DNA of 64,000 nucleotides from UBA1952 sp965246905 (GTDB lineage: Bacteria; Bacteroidota; Bacteroidia; Chitinophagales; Chitinophagaceae). Shown piece after piece: positions 51,565 to 60,359 of the stretch (positions are counted from its first letter, which is position 1; each line of letters opens with the position of its first letter). Where the stretch lies: assembly GCA_965246905.1 (NCBI GenBank), contig CBDFFZ010000032.1, positions 80,595 to 144,594 on the forward strand, in the 5' to 3' direction. A model generated the notes under the pieces. It saw only the letters and a list, made by a program, of their open reading frames with translations, ran no database searches and was not told where the DNA came from. The translations under genes were made by a program, and so were the position numbers.

Positions 51565-51783
51565 ATGAAAGCAAATCTCCTTCCAATAGCCAAAAGCGCG
51601 ATGAAATATTTCTTCGACATTGATCCTGTGCTTACTGAAACGGTCATGGTGCAAGCGCTTACCAGTGGTCAGCTTATTCAGAAAGAGCTGCGCCATGCAA
51701 TACGCTCCAATGTAAAACAAACCAGGACGATGATCATTGAGCTTATAAGCCATGATGGAAACCACAGCTACAATGCTGCCTAA
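51565..51783 (+). CDS. Small hypothetical helical protein
   Basis: A 72-residue protein, mostly helix, with no signal peptide or membrane segment (ANLLPIAKSAMKYFFDID ... LIQKELRHAIRSNVKQTRTMIIEL). No family is recognised. It is kept because it has an ATG start in a clear gap between genes, a strong terminator 24 bases after its stop, and a TGGCACG promoter-like element upstream. Confidence 0.55.
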   Translation: MKANLLPIAKSAMKYFFDIDPVLTETVMVQALTSGQLIQKELRHAIRSNVKQTRTMIIELISHDGNHSYNAA

Positions 51784-51806
51784 ACGCAGTAACTATCATA
51801 GATTGA

Positions 51807-51838
51807 AAATGCCGGAACAATTGTTCCGGCATTTTTTT
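51807..51838. terminator. Bidirectional terminator
   Basis: A perfect palindrome (AAATGCCGGAACAA and complement) with T-tracts on the plus strand and A-tracts on the other side, between the small plus-strand gene and the converging minus-strand helicase. It can serve both. Confidence 0.88.
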
Positions 51839-51855
51839 AGCCTAATAATTATTGA

Positions 51856-53175
51856 TCAATCTCTGCCCCTGAAATTGCCTGAGCGGCGTGGTGTGCCACT
51901 TGCTGGTGCCGGCGCATGAGCCGCAGGGCGCTTACCATTACGGTGCTGGGAAGCTGGTTTTGGTCCGCCCATTGGGCTGCGGCGGTTACCGCCACCACCT
52001 TGTTTTGGCTTTAGCGCATCCGGCGTAGGGCCTTCTTTCATCGGGAAGCCGTGACCTGTAACCACAGGAATATCTTTTTTAATCAGCTTCTGGATGTCTT
52101 TAAGGAGCGGTAGCTCATCCGCATCACAAAACATAATGGCTTTGCCGCTCGCACCTGCACGACCTGTACGGCCAATCCGGTGTACATAGGTCTCCGGCAC
52201 TTCCGGCAGCTCATAGATTATTACATGGCTCAGCGCTTCCACATCGATACCGCGGGCTGCTATATCAGTAGCTACCAATACACGCAGGTCGCCATTCTTA
52301 AAATCGCCAAGCGCACGCTGGCGCGCATTCTGCGATTTATTTCCGTGGATCGCTGCGGCGTCTATCTGTACATGCTGCAAATCCTTTACCACTTTATCGG
52401 CTCCGTGCTTGGTGCGGGTAAAAACCAGCGCGCTTTTAATGGAATCATCTTCCAAAAGCTGTTTCAGCAAGTGCCGTTTATTGCCTTTATCTACAAAATA
52501 AAGCGCCTGATCAATGGTTTCTGCTGTTGAGGATACAGGAGTAACTTCTACCTTTTGCGGAGATTTAAGGATCGTATCTGCCAGCTTCTGTATCTCAGGC
52601 GGCATCGTTGCCGAGAAGAACAGTGTTTGGCGGTGCTCAGGTATTTTTGCAATTACCTTCTTCACATCATGAATAAAGCCCATATCCAGCATACGGTCCG
52701 CTTCATCCAGCACAAAAATTTTAAGCTGGTGCAGATGAATGATTTTCTGGTTGATCAGGTCTAAAAGCCTGCCCGGTGTGGCAATAAGAATATCAATTCC
52801 AGCACGGATCGCATTTACCTGCGCATGTTGGTTGACGCCACCAAAGATCACCGTATGCTTCAGGCGAAGATTACGGCCGTAAGCAGCAAAGCTCTCACCA
52901 ATCTGTATGGCAAGCTCGCGCGTTGGCGTAAGTATAAGGCACTGAATATACTTCTGGCCGGGGCCGCTCACATGCTTTGGGCTGGAGAGTAGCTGGAGGA
53001 TTGGAATGGCGAATGCTGCCGTTTTGCCCGTGCCTGTCTGCGCGCAGCCAAGCAGGTCTTTCTCTGTAAGTACAATAGGTATGGCAGCTTCCTGGATGGG
53101 TGTTGGAGTGGTATAGCCTTCGGTTTGTAATGCCTTTAGAATCGGGTCAATTAAATTAAGTTCACTAAATGTCAT
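51856..53175 (-). CDS. rhlE: RhlE-like DEAD-box RNA helicase
   Basis: A 439-residue RNA helicase for ribosome assembly or RNA turnover. In order: Q-motif (YTTPTPIQEAAIP), motif I AQTGTGKT (45-52), PTREL, FGGVNQ, TPGR, motif II DEAD (157-160), SAT, motif V ATDIAARGID and motif VI HRIGRTGR. The tail from about 375 is rich in G, P, R and N (KQGGGGNRRSPMGGPKP ... RRSGNFRGRD), the RNA-binding tail of RhlE-like proteins. Unlike the helicase at 59-1393, motif II is canonical. It has no close neighbour on its strand and ends at the bidirectional terminator. Confidence 0.95.
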   Translation of the reverse strand: MTFSELNLIDPILKALQTEGYTTPTPIQEAAIPIVLTEKDLLGCAQTGTGKTAAFAIPILQLLSSPKHVSGPGQKYIQCLILTPTRELAIQIGESFAAYGRNLRLKHTVIFGGVNQHAQVNAIRAGIDILIATPGRLLDLINQKIIHLHQLKIFVLDEADRMLDMGFIHDVKKVIAKIPEHRQTLFFSATMPPEIQKLADTILKSPQKVEVTPVSSTAETIDQALYFVDKGNKRHLLKQLLEDDSIKSALVFTRTKHGADKVVKDLQHVQIDAAAIHGNKSQNARQRALGDFKNGDLRVLVATDIAARGIDVEALSHVIIYELPEVPETYVHRIGRTGRAGASGKAIMFCDADELPLLKDIQKLIKKDIPVVTGHGFPMKEGPTPDALKPKQGGGGNRRSPMGGPKPASQHRNGKRPAAHAPAPASGTPRRSGNFRGRD

Positions 53176-53268
53176 AAATAAAAATACGCCGGGAAAGAAA
53201 TTTTTTGTTCCGGCAAAAAAGGAAATGAATAATAGATACGAAGATAGGCTATTTAAAATGGATGCCTT

Positions 53269-53631
53269 TTAGCGTAATGGTTTGGTGTAAATCCAGGCCC
53301 ACCATATCAGCAACGCTTGCAACGGCAATCTTCCAAAAGCAATCCATAAATGCGGATGATGGGTCCGGTACCAATCAAGCGCCATTTGAATATTGGCAGG
53401 GAAAACGGCAATAAGTAAAGCAATGATCAGCCATGCACCCAATCTCCTCGTGGCGGGAATCAAAAGCAGGACTCCAAATAATATTTCACAAACCCCACTC
53501 AATGCAACCAGCGCAGCAGGCCGGGGGAAATAGGGCGGCATAATTTTTAGATAAACTTCTGGATGGATAAAATGGTTTGCGCCTGCTGCCATGTAAAGCA
53601 GGGCCATTAGGTAAAGGAAAATTTTCATCAT
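53269..53631 (-). CDS. DoxX-like small membrane protein
   Basis: A 120-residue protein with four hydrophobic segments (about 3-20, 40-60, 65-85, 98-115) and the DoxX-like pattern: MALLYMAAGANHFIHPEVYLKIMPPYFP, then LSGVCEILFGVLLLIPATRRLGAW. Members of this family sit in the inner membrane and are linked with respiratory or thiosulfate metabolism in some organisms, but most, like this one, have no proven role. It is a single gene. Confidence 0.87.
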   Translation of the reverse strand: MMKIFLYLMALLYMAAGANHFIHPEVYLKIMPPYFPRPAALVALSGVCEILFGVLLLIPATRRLGAWLIIALLIAVFPANIQMALDWYRTHHPHLWIAFGRLPLQALLIWWAWIYTKPLR

Positions 53632-53770
53632 TGCCGGAGCCGTTTATCAGGATGTTTAAGGATCGCGCCAATGCCTGAGAAAGACGATGATTCCACATCA
53701 TAAAAAGTGAAAATTGAATCCGGTTCCGCCTTATGCAGCATCCCGCTTTGGCGCTTATCTTTGCCGCCCA

Positions 53771-55252
53771 ATGCAAAAAATTCTGATTGCCAACCGGGGC
53801 GAAATAGCTCAGCGGGTGATGCGTACCGCGCGCGAAATGGGTATAAAAACAGTAGCGGTTTTCTCGGAGGCCGATCGCAATATGCCTTTTGTTCGCTATG
53901 CGGATGAGGCGTACTGTATAGGGTCGGCGCTTTCTGCGCAATCCTACCTCCGCGGGGATAAGATCATCGAAGTGGCCAGAAAATGTGGCGCTGATGCCAT
54001 TCACCCTGGCTATGGATTTTTAAGTGAGCATGCAGCTTTCTCGCAGGCTGTTACAGATGCCGGGCTAATATTCATTGGCCCATCAGCACATTCCATTAAT
54101 ATGATGGGCGACAAAATATCTGCGAAGCAGGCGGCCAAAAAATTCAATGTGCCCATGGTGCCAGGCACTGAGGAGCAGATACAATCCTTAGCGGAAGCAA
54201 AAGCCATTGGCAGCCGTATTGGCTATCCTGTTTTAATCAAAGCCTCTGCCGGTGGCGGCGGTAAAGGCATGCGCGTAGTAGAGAAAGCGGACGAGATGGA
54301 AGAGCAGATGCGTACGGCAAAAAGCGAGGCGCTGAATGCATTTGGTAATGACGCTATATTTATAGAAAAGTATGTAGGTGCTCCACGCCATATAGAAATA
54401 CAGGTTCTTGGCGACCAGCACGGCAATTACGTTTACCTTTTTGAGCGGGAATGCTCCATTCAACGGCGCCACCAGAAGCTCATCGAGGAAGCGCCATCTT
54501 CCTGCCTGACGCCGGACATCCGCAAAGCAATGGGCGAAAGCGCTGTCGCTGTTTGTAAAGCCTGCAATTATTATGGTGCAGGCACCATCGAATTTCTGGT
54601 GGATGAGGACTTGAACTTCTATTTCCTTGAGATGAATACCCGCCTGCAGGTAGAGCATTGCGTTACGGAAATGATTACCGGCATTGATCTTGTAAAAGAA
54701 CAGATCAACGTAGCGCGCGGCGAAAAACTTTCTTTCTCACAAGAGGATTTGAAGATCAGCGGGCATTCTATAGAGCTGCGCGTTTGCGCCGAGGATCCGA
54801 TGAATAATTTCCTGCCCGATACTGGCACTTTGGAATTATATCAGCCTCCAAAGGGCCCTGGCGTACGTGTGGATGATGGCTACGAGCAAGGCCAGGACAT
54901 TTCTATCTTCTACGACCCGATGATCGCAAAGCTCGTGGTGCATGCTCCTACGCGCAATGAAGCCATCGAGCGTCTGTGCCGGGCAATTGATGAATATTAT
55001 ATCAAAGGCTTTCAAACCACGCTTTCTTTTGGTAAATGGGCAGTACAGACGGAGCCTTTCCGCACTGGTAATTTCGATACAAAATTCATCGAAAAGTATT
55101 TTAAGCCCGAATTTCTTATTGAAGATAATACAGATGCAAATGAAGTAGCGGCGCTGCTGGCGAATGCTATCTGGCAACAGGAAAGTAAGCCTAAAAATGC
55201 GGCAGCGGGGCTTGCTGGTACCACTTCAAAATGGATGATGCGCAGAAAGTAA
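53771..55252 (+). CDS. accC: Biotin carboxylase (acetyl-CoA carboxylase subunit)
   Basis: An ATP-dependent biotin carboxylase for fatty-acid synthesis, or the alpha subunit of a related acyl-CoA carboxylase. The 493-residue product begins MQKILIANRGEIAQRVMRTAREMG; the earlier in-frame ATG at 53714 is not family-like. Visible are the ATP-grasp loop ASAGGGGKGMR, the MNTRLQVEH metal site, the RRHQKLIEEAPS segment and the C-terminal FLPDTGTLELYQPP ... YDPMIAKLVVHA. The biotin attachment domain is not included. The accB gene usually next to accC is not here. The length (493) also fits alpha subunits that pair with a separate carboxyltransferase, so the substrate (acetyl- or propionyl-CoA) is not certain. 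TATCTTTG at 53756-53763 matches the Bacteroidota -7 box. Confidence 0.92.
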   Translation: MQKILIANRGEIAQRVMRTAREMGIKTVAVFSEADRNMPFVRYADEAYCIGSALSAQSYLRGDKIIEVARKCGADAIHPGYGFLSEHAAFSQAVTDAGLIFIGPSAHSINMMGDKISAKQAAKKFNVPMVPGTEEQIQSLAEAKAIGSRIGYPVLIKASAGGGGKGMRVVEKADEMEEQMRTAKSEALNAFGNDAIFIEKYVGAPRHIEIQVLGDQHGNYVYLFERECSIQRRHQKLIEEAPSSCLTPDIRKAMGESAVAVCKACNYYGAGTIEFLVDEDLNFYFLEMNTRLQVEHCVTEMITGIDLVKEQINVARGEKLSFSQEDLKISGHSIELRVCAEDPMNNFLPDTGTLELYQPPKGPGVRVDDGYEQGQDISIFYDPMIAKLVVHAPTRNEAIERLCRAIDEYYIKGFQTTLSFGKWAVQTEPFRTGNFDTKFIEKYFKPEFLIEDNTDANEVAALLANAIWQQESKPKNAAAGLAGTTSKWMMRRK

Positions 55253-55491
55253 GGAGTAGCTAAATAGGGCAATACTAAAACGTTTGCCCGCATATTAGCA
55301 ATAATCTACGGAATGCAGACTGGCATTCCTCTAATTGTGAAGGAGGTGATTTATAGGAGCCTGTATTTTGTAAAAAATGACTTGCCCAACTTCCACGTTT
55401 TTCTTTGGAGAAGAACCAAGGATGAGGGTTTCGTAGTAAATCCTACCTAATGCAATACTTTTTTTTACCCGTGGGTATGAAGCTGAAATTA

Positions 55492-56565
55492 TTACGGCAA
55501 TACCGCTATCAACTGCTCATTTCGCTCAACCATATATCCGATAGGTTCCAGGAAATCGCTGTAGCCTGCATTTTTTAGGCAATTCTGTAGCTCCTGTAAA
55601 GAACCGGCTTGTACTGCAATCAACAATCCACCGTTCGTTTGCGGGTCGGGCAGGAAGGAGAAGCTCTCCATGGCATCCACACCGGCACCGAAGGAAATGT
55701 CTTTGCTCACTGCATTCCAGTTGCGGAAGGTAGCATCGGGCGAGATACCTTGCTTAGCATACATTTTCGCGGAAGCAAGTAAAGGCATTTTGCTCCAGAA
55801 AAGTTGTGCTGAAAGACTGCTTCCCCGTGCCATTTCTGAAAGGTGTCCTGCCAGCCCGAAACCTGTAACGTCGGTCATTGCGCTCACACCCGGAATAGCA
55901 CCTATTGCTTCGCCAACATTATTCAGCTTAGTCAATTGATCCAGCAGCTCAGGATAATGTGCTTCATCCAGGAGGCCGCGCTTTCGTGCAGTTGTAAGGA
56001 TGCCCGTACCTAAGGGTTTGGTAAGCAGCAGCAGATCTCCGGCATGAGCCCCGCTATTCTTCTTTAAATTTTGAATGTTTACGGTACCATTTACCGAAAG
56101 TCCGAAAATGGGCTCGCCCGTGATAATGCTGTGTCCTCCGGCCAATGGAATTCCTGCGCCCGCACATATGGCACGTGCACCCGCAAGCACCTCTGCAGCA
56201 AGCGCGGATGGCAGGCTATCCACCGGCCAGCCCAAGATTGCGAGCGCCATCAAAGGAGTGCCGCCCATAGCATATATATCGCTTATAGCATTTGCAGCAG
56301 CAATACGTCCGTAGTCGAAAGCGTCATCTACAATCGGAGTAAAGAAATCGGTAGTCGCGATAAGTGCCCGATGCTCATCTATCTGGTAAACGGCTGCATC
56401 ATCAGCCCCATCATTGCCCACTAATAAATTCTGAAAGGGCGGCTGAATGCCGCTCGCAGCAAGGATCTCCTGTAGCTGCGCCGGTGCTATTTTACAGCTG
56501 CATCCGGTTGCTTTTGCAAACTGGGTGAGCTTAACAGGTATATTTTCCGGTGTTTCCTGATTCAT
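55492..56565 (-). CDS. selD: Selenide, water dikinase
   Basis: This enzyme makes selenophosphate from selenide and ATP. The 357-residue product has the active-site cysteine and lysine in ATGCSCKIAP (C22, K25), the nucleotide-binding aspartates in NDGADDAAVYQ, FFTPIVDDAFDYGRIAAANAISDIYAMGG, GGHSIITGEPIFGLSVNG and TDVTGFGLAGHLSEMA. It overlaps the preceding mnmH gene by four bases. No selA, selB or SECIS-like element was seen nearby, so selenophosphate probably serves 2-selenouridine in tRNA rather than selenocysteine. Confidence 0.96.
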   Translation of the reverse strand: MNQETPENIPVKLTQFAKATGCSCKIAPAQLQEILAASGIQPPFQNLLVGNDGADDAAVYQIDEHRALIATTDFFTPIVDDAFDYGRIAAANAISDIYAMGGTPLMALAILGWPVDSLPSALAAEVLAGARAICAGAGIPLAGGHSIITGEPIFGLSVNGTVNIQNLKKNSGAHAGDLLLLTKPLGTGILTTARKRGLLDEAHYPELLDQLTKLNNVGEAIGAIPGVSAMTDVTGFGLAGHLSEMARGSSLSAQLFWSKMPLLASAKMYAKQGISPDATFRNWNAVSKDISFGAGVDAMESFSFLPDPQTNGGLLIAVQAGSLQELQNCLKNAGYSDFLEPIGYMVERNEQLIAVLP

Positions 56566-57608
56566 GGATTACTGTTAATAAGTGTTGCGGATATTGTTTC
56601 GGGATCGATGGAAGCAAAGGGAATTTGTATCGTTTTATGTCTGCCAGCAGGCTTGCTATCTAATGCTTTTGCGTAATGTTTATCATAATAGCACAGCAAA
56701 ACACGGAAGGATTCTTTCGTATTGCCTTCGATCAGATAATTGACAGCAGTCTTAGTTTCCAGGCCACCAAGGCGTTTTTTAATTCTCAGAATACCATTCA
56801 GGATGCTTTCCGTTGAATGCCTGGCGTATTCATTTGTAATATGGTCCAGGCGGGCTTCAAAGGCTATCTGTAAAACTACCAACGGCTGGGTGTTGAAGTA
56901 AAGAACGAGCTCATTCGGAATATTTAGATTGCCGATGCGCTGGCTTTCATCTTCCACCCAGATCTTTTTTCCGGGATGCGTTTGCGATAAATGCTGGATT
57001 TGTGCTGCAATTTTGTTTTCAAACATTTCTTGTGTTGGCTGCGGCACCCGGTCGAGCCCGCCGAATGCGGAACCCTTATGCTGTGCGATGCCTTCGAGGT
57101 CAAGCACGGCCTCGCCTTTTTCCTGTAGCGCATGTAGCACTGGAGTTTTTCCGGAGCCTGTATAACCACCCAGAATGCAATACGACACCGGCTTTTGCCA
57201 ATGTGAGATCACCCATTGCCGGTAAGCTTTGTAGCCGCCATCGAGGAGGCATACATCAAAGCCATAAAGATCCAGCAGCCAGGCTACGGCTTCACTGCGC
57301 ATCCCGCCACGCCAACAATGTACAAGCACTTTTTGCGCAGTACATTTTTTAGCAATCGCTTCAACAGTTTCAACCATCCTGCGCATATTAGGGCCAAATG
57401 CATCCAGACCTATTTTAATGGCCAGCTTACGGCTTTGCTGCTTGTAGGCAGTACCAATCAATGCACGCTGCTCGTCCGTAAATAACGGCAGGCTATGCGC
57501 GCCGGGAATATGGGCCTGCGCATACTCACCCGGACTGCGTACATCCAGCACAGGTGTTGCGCGGGCGGCTTCCAAAAATGCTTCAATATTGAGGCGGGTT
57601 GCGGCCAT
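56562..57608 (-). CDS. mnmH: tRNA 2-selenouridine synthase
   Basis: A 348-residue protein (also called SelU) that replaces sulfur by selenium at the wobble uridine of certain tRNAs, via a geranylated intermediate in some species. The N-terminal rhodanese domain (about 1-125) has the active cysteine in LVHCWRGGMRSEA. The C-terminal P-loop domain starts with GGYTGSGKTPVL (about 147-158). It overlaps selD by four bases, and selD supplies its selenophosphate. The gap to the E1 gene upstream is eight bases, so all three lie in one unit, although the metabolic link to the dehydrogenase is not evident. Confidence 0.96.
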   Translation of the reverse strand: MAATRLNIEAFLEAARATPVLDVRSPGEYAQAHIPGAHSLPLFTDEQRALIGTAYKQQSRKLAIKIGLDAFGPNMRRMVETVEAIAKKCTAQKVLVHCWRGGMRSEAVAWLLDLYGFDVCLLDGGYKAYRQWVISHWQKPVSYCILGGYTGSGKTPVLHALQEKGEAVLDLEGIAQHKGSAFGGLDRVPQPTQEMFENKIAAQIQHLSQTHPGKKIWVEDESQRIGNLNIPNELVLYFNTQPLVVLQIAFEARLDHITNEYARHSTESILNGILRIKKRLGGLETKTAVNYLIEGNTKESFRVLLCYYDKHYAKALDSKPAGRHKTIQIPFASIDPETISATLINSNP

Positions 57609-57616
57609 TTTTCTGC

Positions 57617-59668
57617 TTAGTAAGCCAGCAACTCAGTTATTTTCCGCGTTGTTTTTTCTGCATTGGGCAGCATGGCCGCTTCGAGCACGATGTTCATCGG
57701 CACAGCGGGCAAATCCAGCGCGCCAAGTGTTGCCACCGGCGCATCGAGCTCGCGGAAACACTGCTGTGCAATACGACCTGCGAGGGCTTCGCAGAAGGAG
57801 TTGCGCAACTGCTCTTCGGTAAGCACTAAGCATTTGCCATGCTTCTTAACCGTTGCAAAAACCAGCGCTTCATCCAGCGGAAAAATGGTGCGCAGATCAA
57901 TAACCTCAACCTGCCCGGGAAAATTTTTGGCTGCGGCCTTTGCCCAGTACACACCCATTCCGTAGGTGATAATGCATACGGAAGTGCCGTTCCCGATGTA
58001 CTCACTTCCTGCTTCAAGCGCTACGGCGCCTCTGCCTAAAGGCAGTACGTAATCGCGGTCTGGCTCGGGCATCATGGCCTCGCTGGTACCGGGCACTTTG
58101 CTCCAGTAGAGGCCCTTGTGTTCCAGCATTACCACCGGGTTCGGGTCGAGGAAGGCAGCCTTCATCAAGCCTTTCATATCTGCTGCATTGCTTGGGTAAG
58201 CAATCTTTATACCTTTAATGGTTGCCAGTGTGCTCTCTATGCAGCCGCTGTGATAAGGGCCGCCACCGCCATACGCGCCGATGGGCACACGCAGCACCAT
58301 ACTTACCGGAAATTTACCGCAGCTCAGGTACGAGCTTTTACTGATTTCGGTAACCAATTGGTTGAGGCCCGGGTAGATGTAATCGGCAAACTGAACTTCA
58401 ACAATCGGCTTTAAGCCTACCGCGCTCATGCCGGCTGTAGAGCCCACGATATACGCTTCCTGAATTGCAGTATTGAATACGCGGTTGTCGCCAAACTTGT
58501 CGGCAAGCGTGGCCGCTTCGCGGAATACGCCGCCGAGTCGCTTGCCTACATCCTGACCGTAGAATAACGCTTCCGGGTAATCTTGCAAAATTTCTTCTAC
58601 CGCATGGAGCGCAGCATCTACCATTACAGATTTTTCCTTGCCTTCCGGACTACGCACACCTGTCTCTTCCGTGGCCGGCGTAGGAAGGAATACAAAGTCG
58701 GAAACGGTTGCAGGGTCGGGCTCGGGTGCAGCAACAGCAAGCTCAAACTCACAGGCTACAAAATCTTTTTCTTCTGCTTCGATGGCATCGAGGAAGCTTT
58801 CCTCTACACCTTTGCCTATCAGGTGTTTTTTAAGGCGCGGACCGGGATCATCGGCGCCATGCTTTTCCAGATCTTCGGTTGTGCGGTACCATTCCTTGCG
58901 TACGCCGCTTGTATGATGGCCAAGCAATGGCACTTTTGCATGTACGAGTACAGGTTTACGGGTTTTGCGCACCCAGGAAATCGTTTCTTCCATTACCTTA
59001 TAGGAGTCGCCGAATTTGCTGCCGTTTACGCGTACGCGGTCGATGCCTTTAAAGCCTGCGGCATATTCATAAGCATCCATCGTACGGGCTTCGTCAGAAC
59101 TTACAGAGATGCCCCAGTCATTATCCTGTACGAGGTAGATGATGGGTAGCTGGTGCAGCGCGGCGAATTGAAAAGCCTCGCTTACCTCTCCCTCTGTTAC
59201 AGAGCCATCGCCCAGTGAACATATAACTACGGGTGGGATAGGCTCTTCTTTTAAGCCCTGCTTTTCTATGTACTTAATGCCCTGTGCTACGCCTGTGGTA
59301 GGGATGACCTGCATACCTGTGGCACTGCTCTGGTGAATGATTTTCGGGAACTGCTCCCTGCGGCTATTAGGGTGGTTGTAATATGCGCGACCTCCGGTAA
59401 AAGGGTCATCAGCTTTGGCGAGCAGTTGCAGCATAAGCTCGTAGGGCCGCCAGCCCATGCCCAGCATCATGCTTTCATCGCGGTAATAGGGGCTTACCCA
59501 ATCCTGCGGGCCAAGGAGCATGCCGGTGGCGAGCTGTATAGCTTCATGGCCGCGGCTGGTGCTGTGTACATATTTGCAGATGGGGCGGTTGGCGTCATAA
59601 ATGTCGGCCATAGCGCGGGCCGTCATCATGTAGCGGTAGGCCCTGAGATATATTTCCTTTGGAGGCAT
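57617..59668 (-). CDS. Alpha-keto acid dehydrogenase E1, fused alpha and beta subunits
   Basis: A 683-residue thiamine-diphosphate enzyme that decarboxylates branched-chain 2-oxoacids or pyruvate. The alpha half (about 1-330) has YRDESMMLGMG, the TPP motif GDGSVTEGEVSEAFQFAALHQLPIIYLVQDNDWGIS and HTSGVRKEWYR. The beta half (about 345-683) has LFYGQDVGKRLGGVFREAATLADKFG, NTAIQEAYIVGSTAGMSAVGLKP and RVPIGAYGGGGPYHSGC. In many bacteria these are separate polypeptides; the fusion is common in Bacteroidota. Its pattern is closest to 2-oxoisovalerate dehydrogenase E1. The E2 and E3 genes are not in the window. It is the first gene of the unit with mnmH and selD. Confidence 0.95.
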   Translation of the reverse strand: MPPKEIYLRAYRYMMTARAMADIYDANRPICKYVHSTSRGHEAIQLATGMLLGPQDWVSPYYRDESMMLGMGWRPYELMLQLLAKADDPFTGGRAYYNHPNSRREQFPKIIHQSSATGMQVIPTTGVAQGIKYIEKQGLKEEPIPPVVICSLGDGSVTEGEVSEAFQFAALHQLPIIYLVQDNDWGISVSSDEARTMDAYEYAAGFKGIDRVRVNGSKFGDSYKVMEETISWVRKTRKPVLVHAKVPLLGHHTSGVRKEWYRTTEDLEKHGADDPGPRLKKHLIGKGVEESFLDAIEAEEKDFVACEFELAVAAPEPDPATVSDFVFLPTPATEETGVRSPEGKEKSVMVDAALHAVEEILQDYPEALFYGQDVGKRLGGVFREAATLADKFGDNRVFNTAIQEAYIVGSTAGMSAVGLKPIVEVQFADYIYPGLNQLVTEISKSSYLSCGKFPVSMVLRVPIGAYGGGGPYHSGCIESTLATIKGIKIAYPSNAADMKGLMKAAFLDPNPVVMLEHKGLYWSKVPGTSEAMMPEPDRDYVLPLGRGAVALEAGSEYIGNGTSVCIITYGMGVYWAKAAAKNFPGQVEVIDLRTIFPLDEALVFATVKKHGKCLVLTEEQLRNSFCEALAGRIAQQCFRELDAPVATLGALDLPAVPMNIVLEAAMLPNAEKTTRKITELLAY

Positions 59669-59721
59669 TCCGGTGTTTTACTGGATGGGCGCAAAGATAG
59701 TTGTTGGTTGGGCAATTGTTA

Positions 59722-59769
59722 GATGCTTTGCGTTGGACGTTGTTGGACGCTTTGCGTTGGATGGTGTTG
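59722..59769. repeat. Short 24-bp tandem repeat, two units
   Basis: Two adjoining 24-bp units (GATGCTTTGCGTTGGACGTT..., then GACGCTTTGCGTTGGATGGT...) with three mismatches and a partial third. It lies upstream of the E1 gene. Confidence 0.75.
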
Positions 59770-60189
59770 GATGAATGGGTAATTGATTGGTAGCCGGGCT
59801 TTGCTGTCCGGGGTAATGCTGTGGATATTTCCCGGATGCAATTTTTTGTCTGAACCATGATTTTTATTAAGGCTATGATTTTCCTGATTCGAATGATTGC
59901 ATCATGGTGTAGGGAGACTACAAGGAAGCGCCTGTGCGATAGCTTTATGGCATACCTGATGGTTTTAAGGTACAGCTTTCGTGTTTTGGCTGCGAATGTT
60001 GTTGTTGGATGTGCAAACATCGTTGTCAGGGATGCGCGTTGCCTTGCCTGCAAATATCCTTGCGGGATATAACCGGCATATTGATGCTTTGCGGGTGGAA
60101 CCTGCTACAAAAAGCGTGATTGTTTGCCGGGAATGATGGTAAGAAGCTGGTGGCAGGAAACTTTGTGCTGATAGGAGCCGGAATGATGA

Positions 60190-60337
60190 AAAATTATTCG
60201 AATCAGAAAAAAATCATAGCCATCATAAAAAATCACCGTTCAGATAATTACAGCAAATAGGAAAAGCTCAATAGCGATGCTCAGATGAACGGTGCCAACG
60301 CCACGATTGCTCAACCGGCTTCCACCTGCCCGGACAA
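60190..60337. repeat. AT-rich dispersed repeat, inverted copy
   Basis: Its reverse complement matches 44395-44480 in order: TGTCCGGGC, GCAGGTGGA, TTGAGC, ATTGAGCTTTTC, CTGAACGGTGATTTTTT, then a GATTCTAATGATT-like end (GATTCGAATAATT here). The same end motif recurs at about 59880-59895 (TGATTCGAATGATT). No coding potential. Confidence 0.6.
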
Positions 60338-60359
60338 TAAATATAGTTATTGTAATTGC

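Larger units (their letters stand above)
59669..60359. other. Repeat-rich intergenic region
   Basis: About 690 bases between the diverging E1 gene and the mqnD 3' end. It holds a 24-bp direct repeat (59722-59769), two pieces related to the AT-rich dispersed repeat (about 59853-59900 and 60190-60337), and no convincing gene. Confidence 0.55.

Noticed and set aside
55253..55491. Possible riboswitch or SECIS-like element near selD
   Set aside because: No stable conserved stem-loop could be drawn, and the region lies downstream of selD, not upstream.
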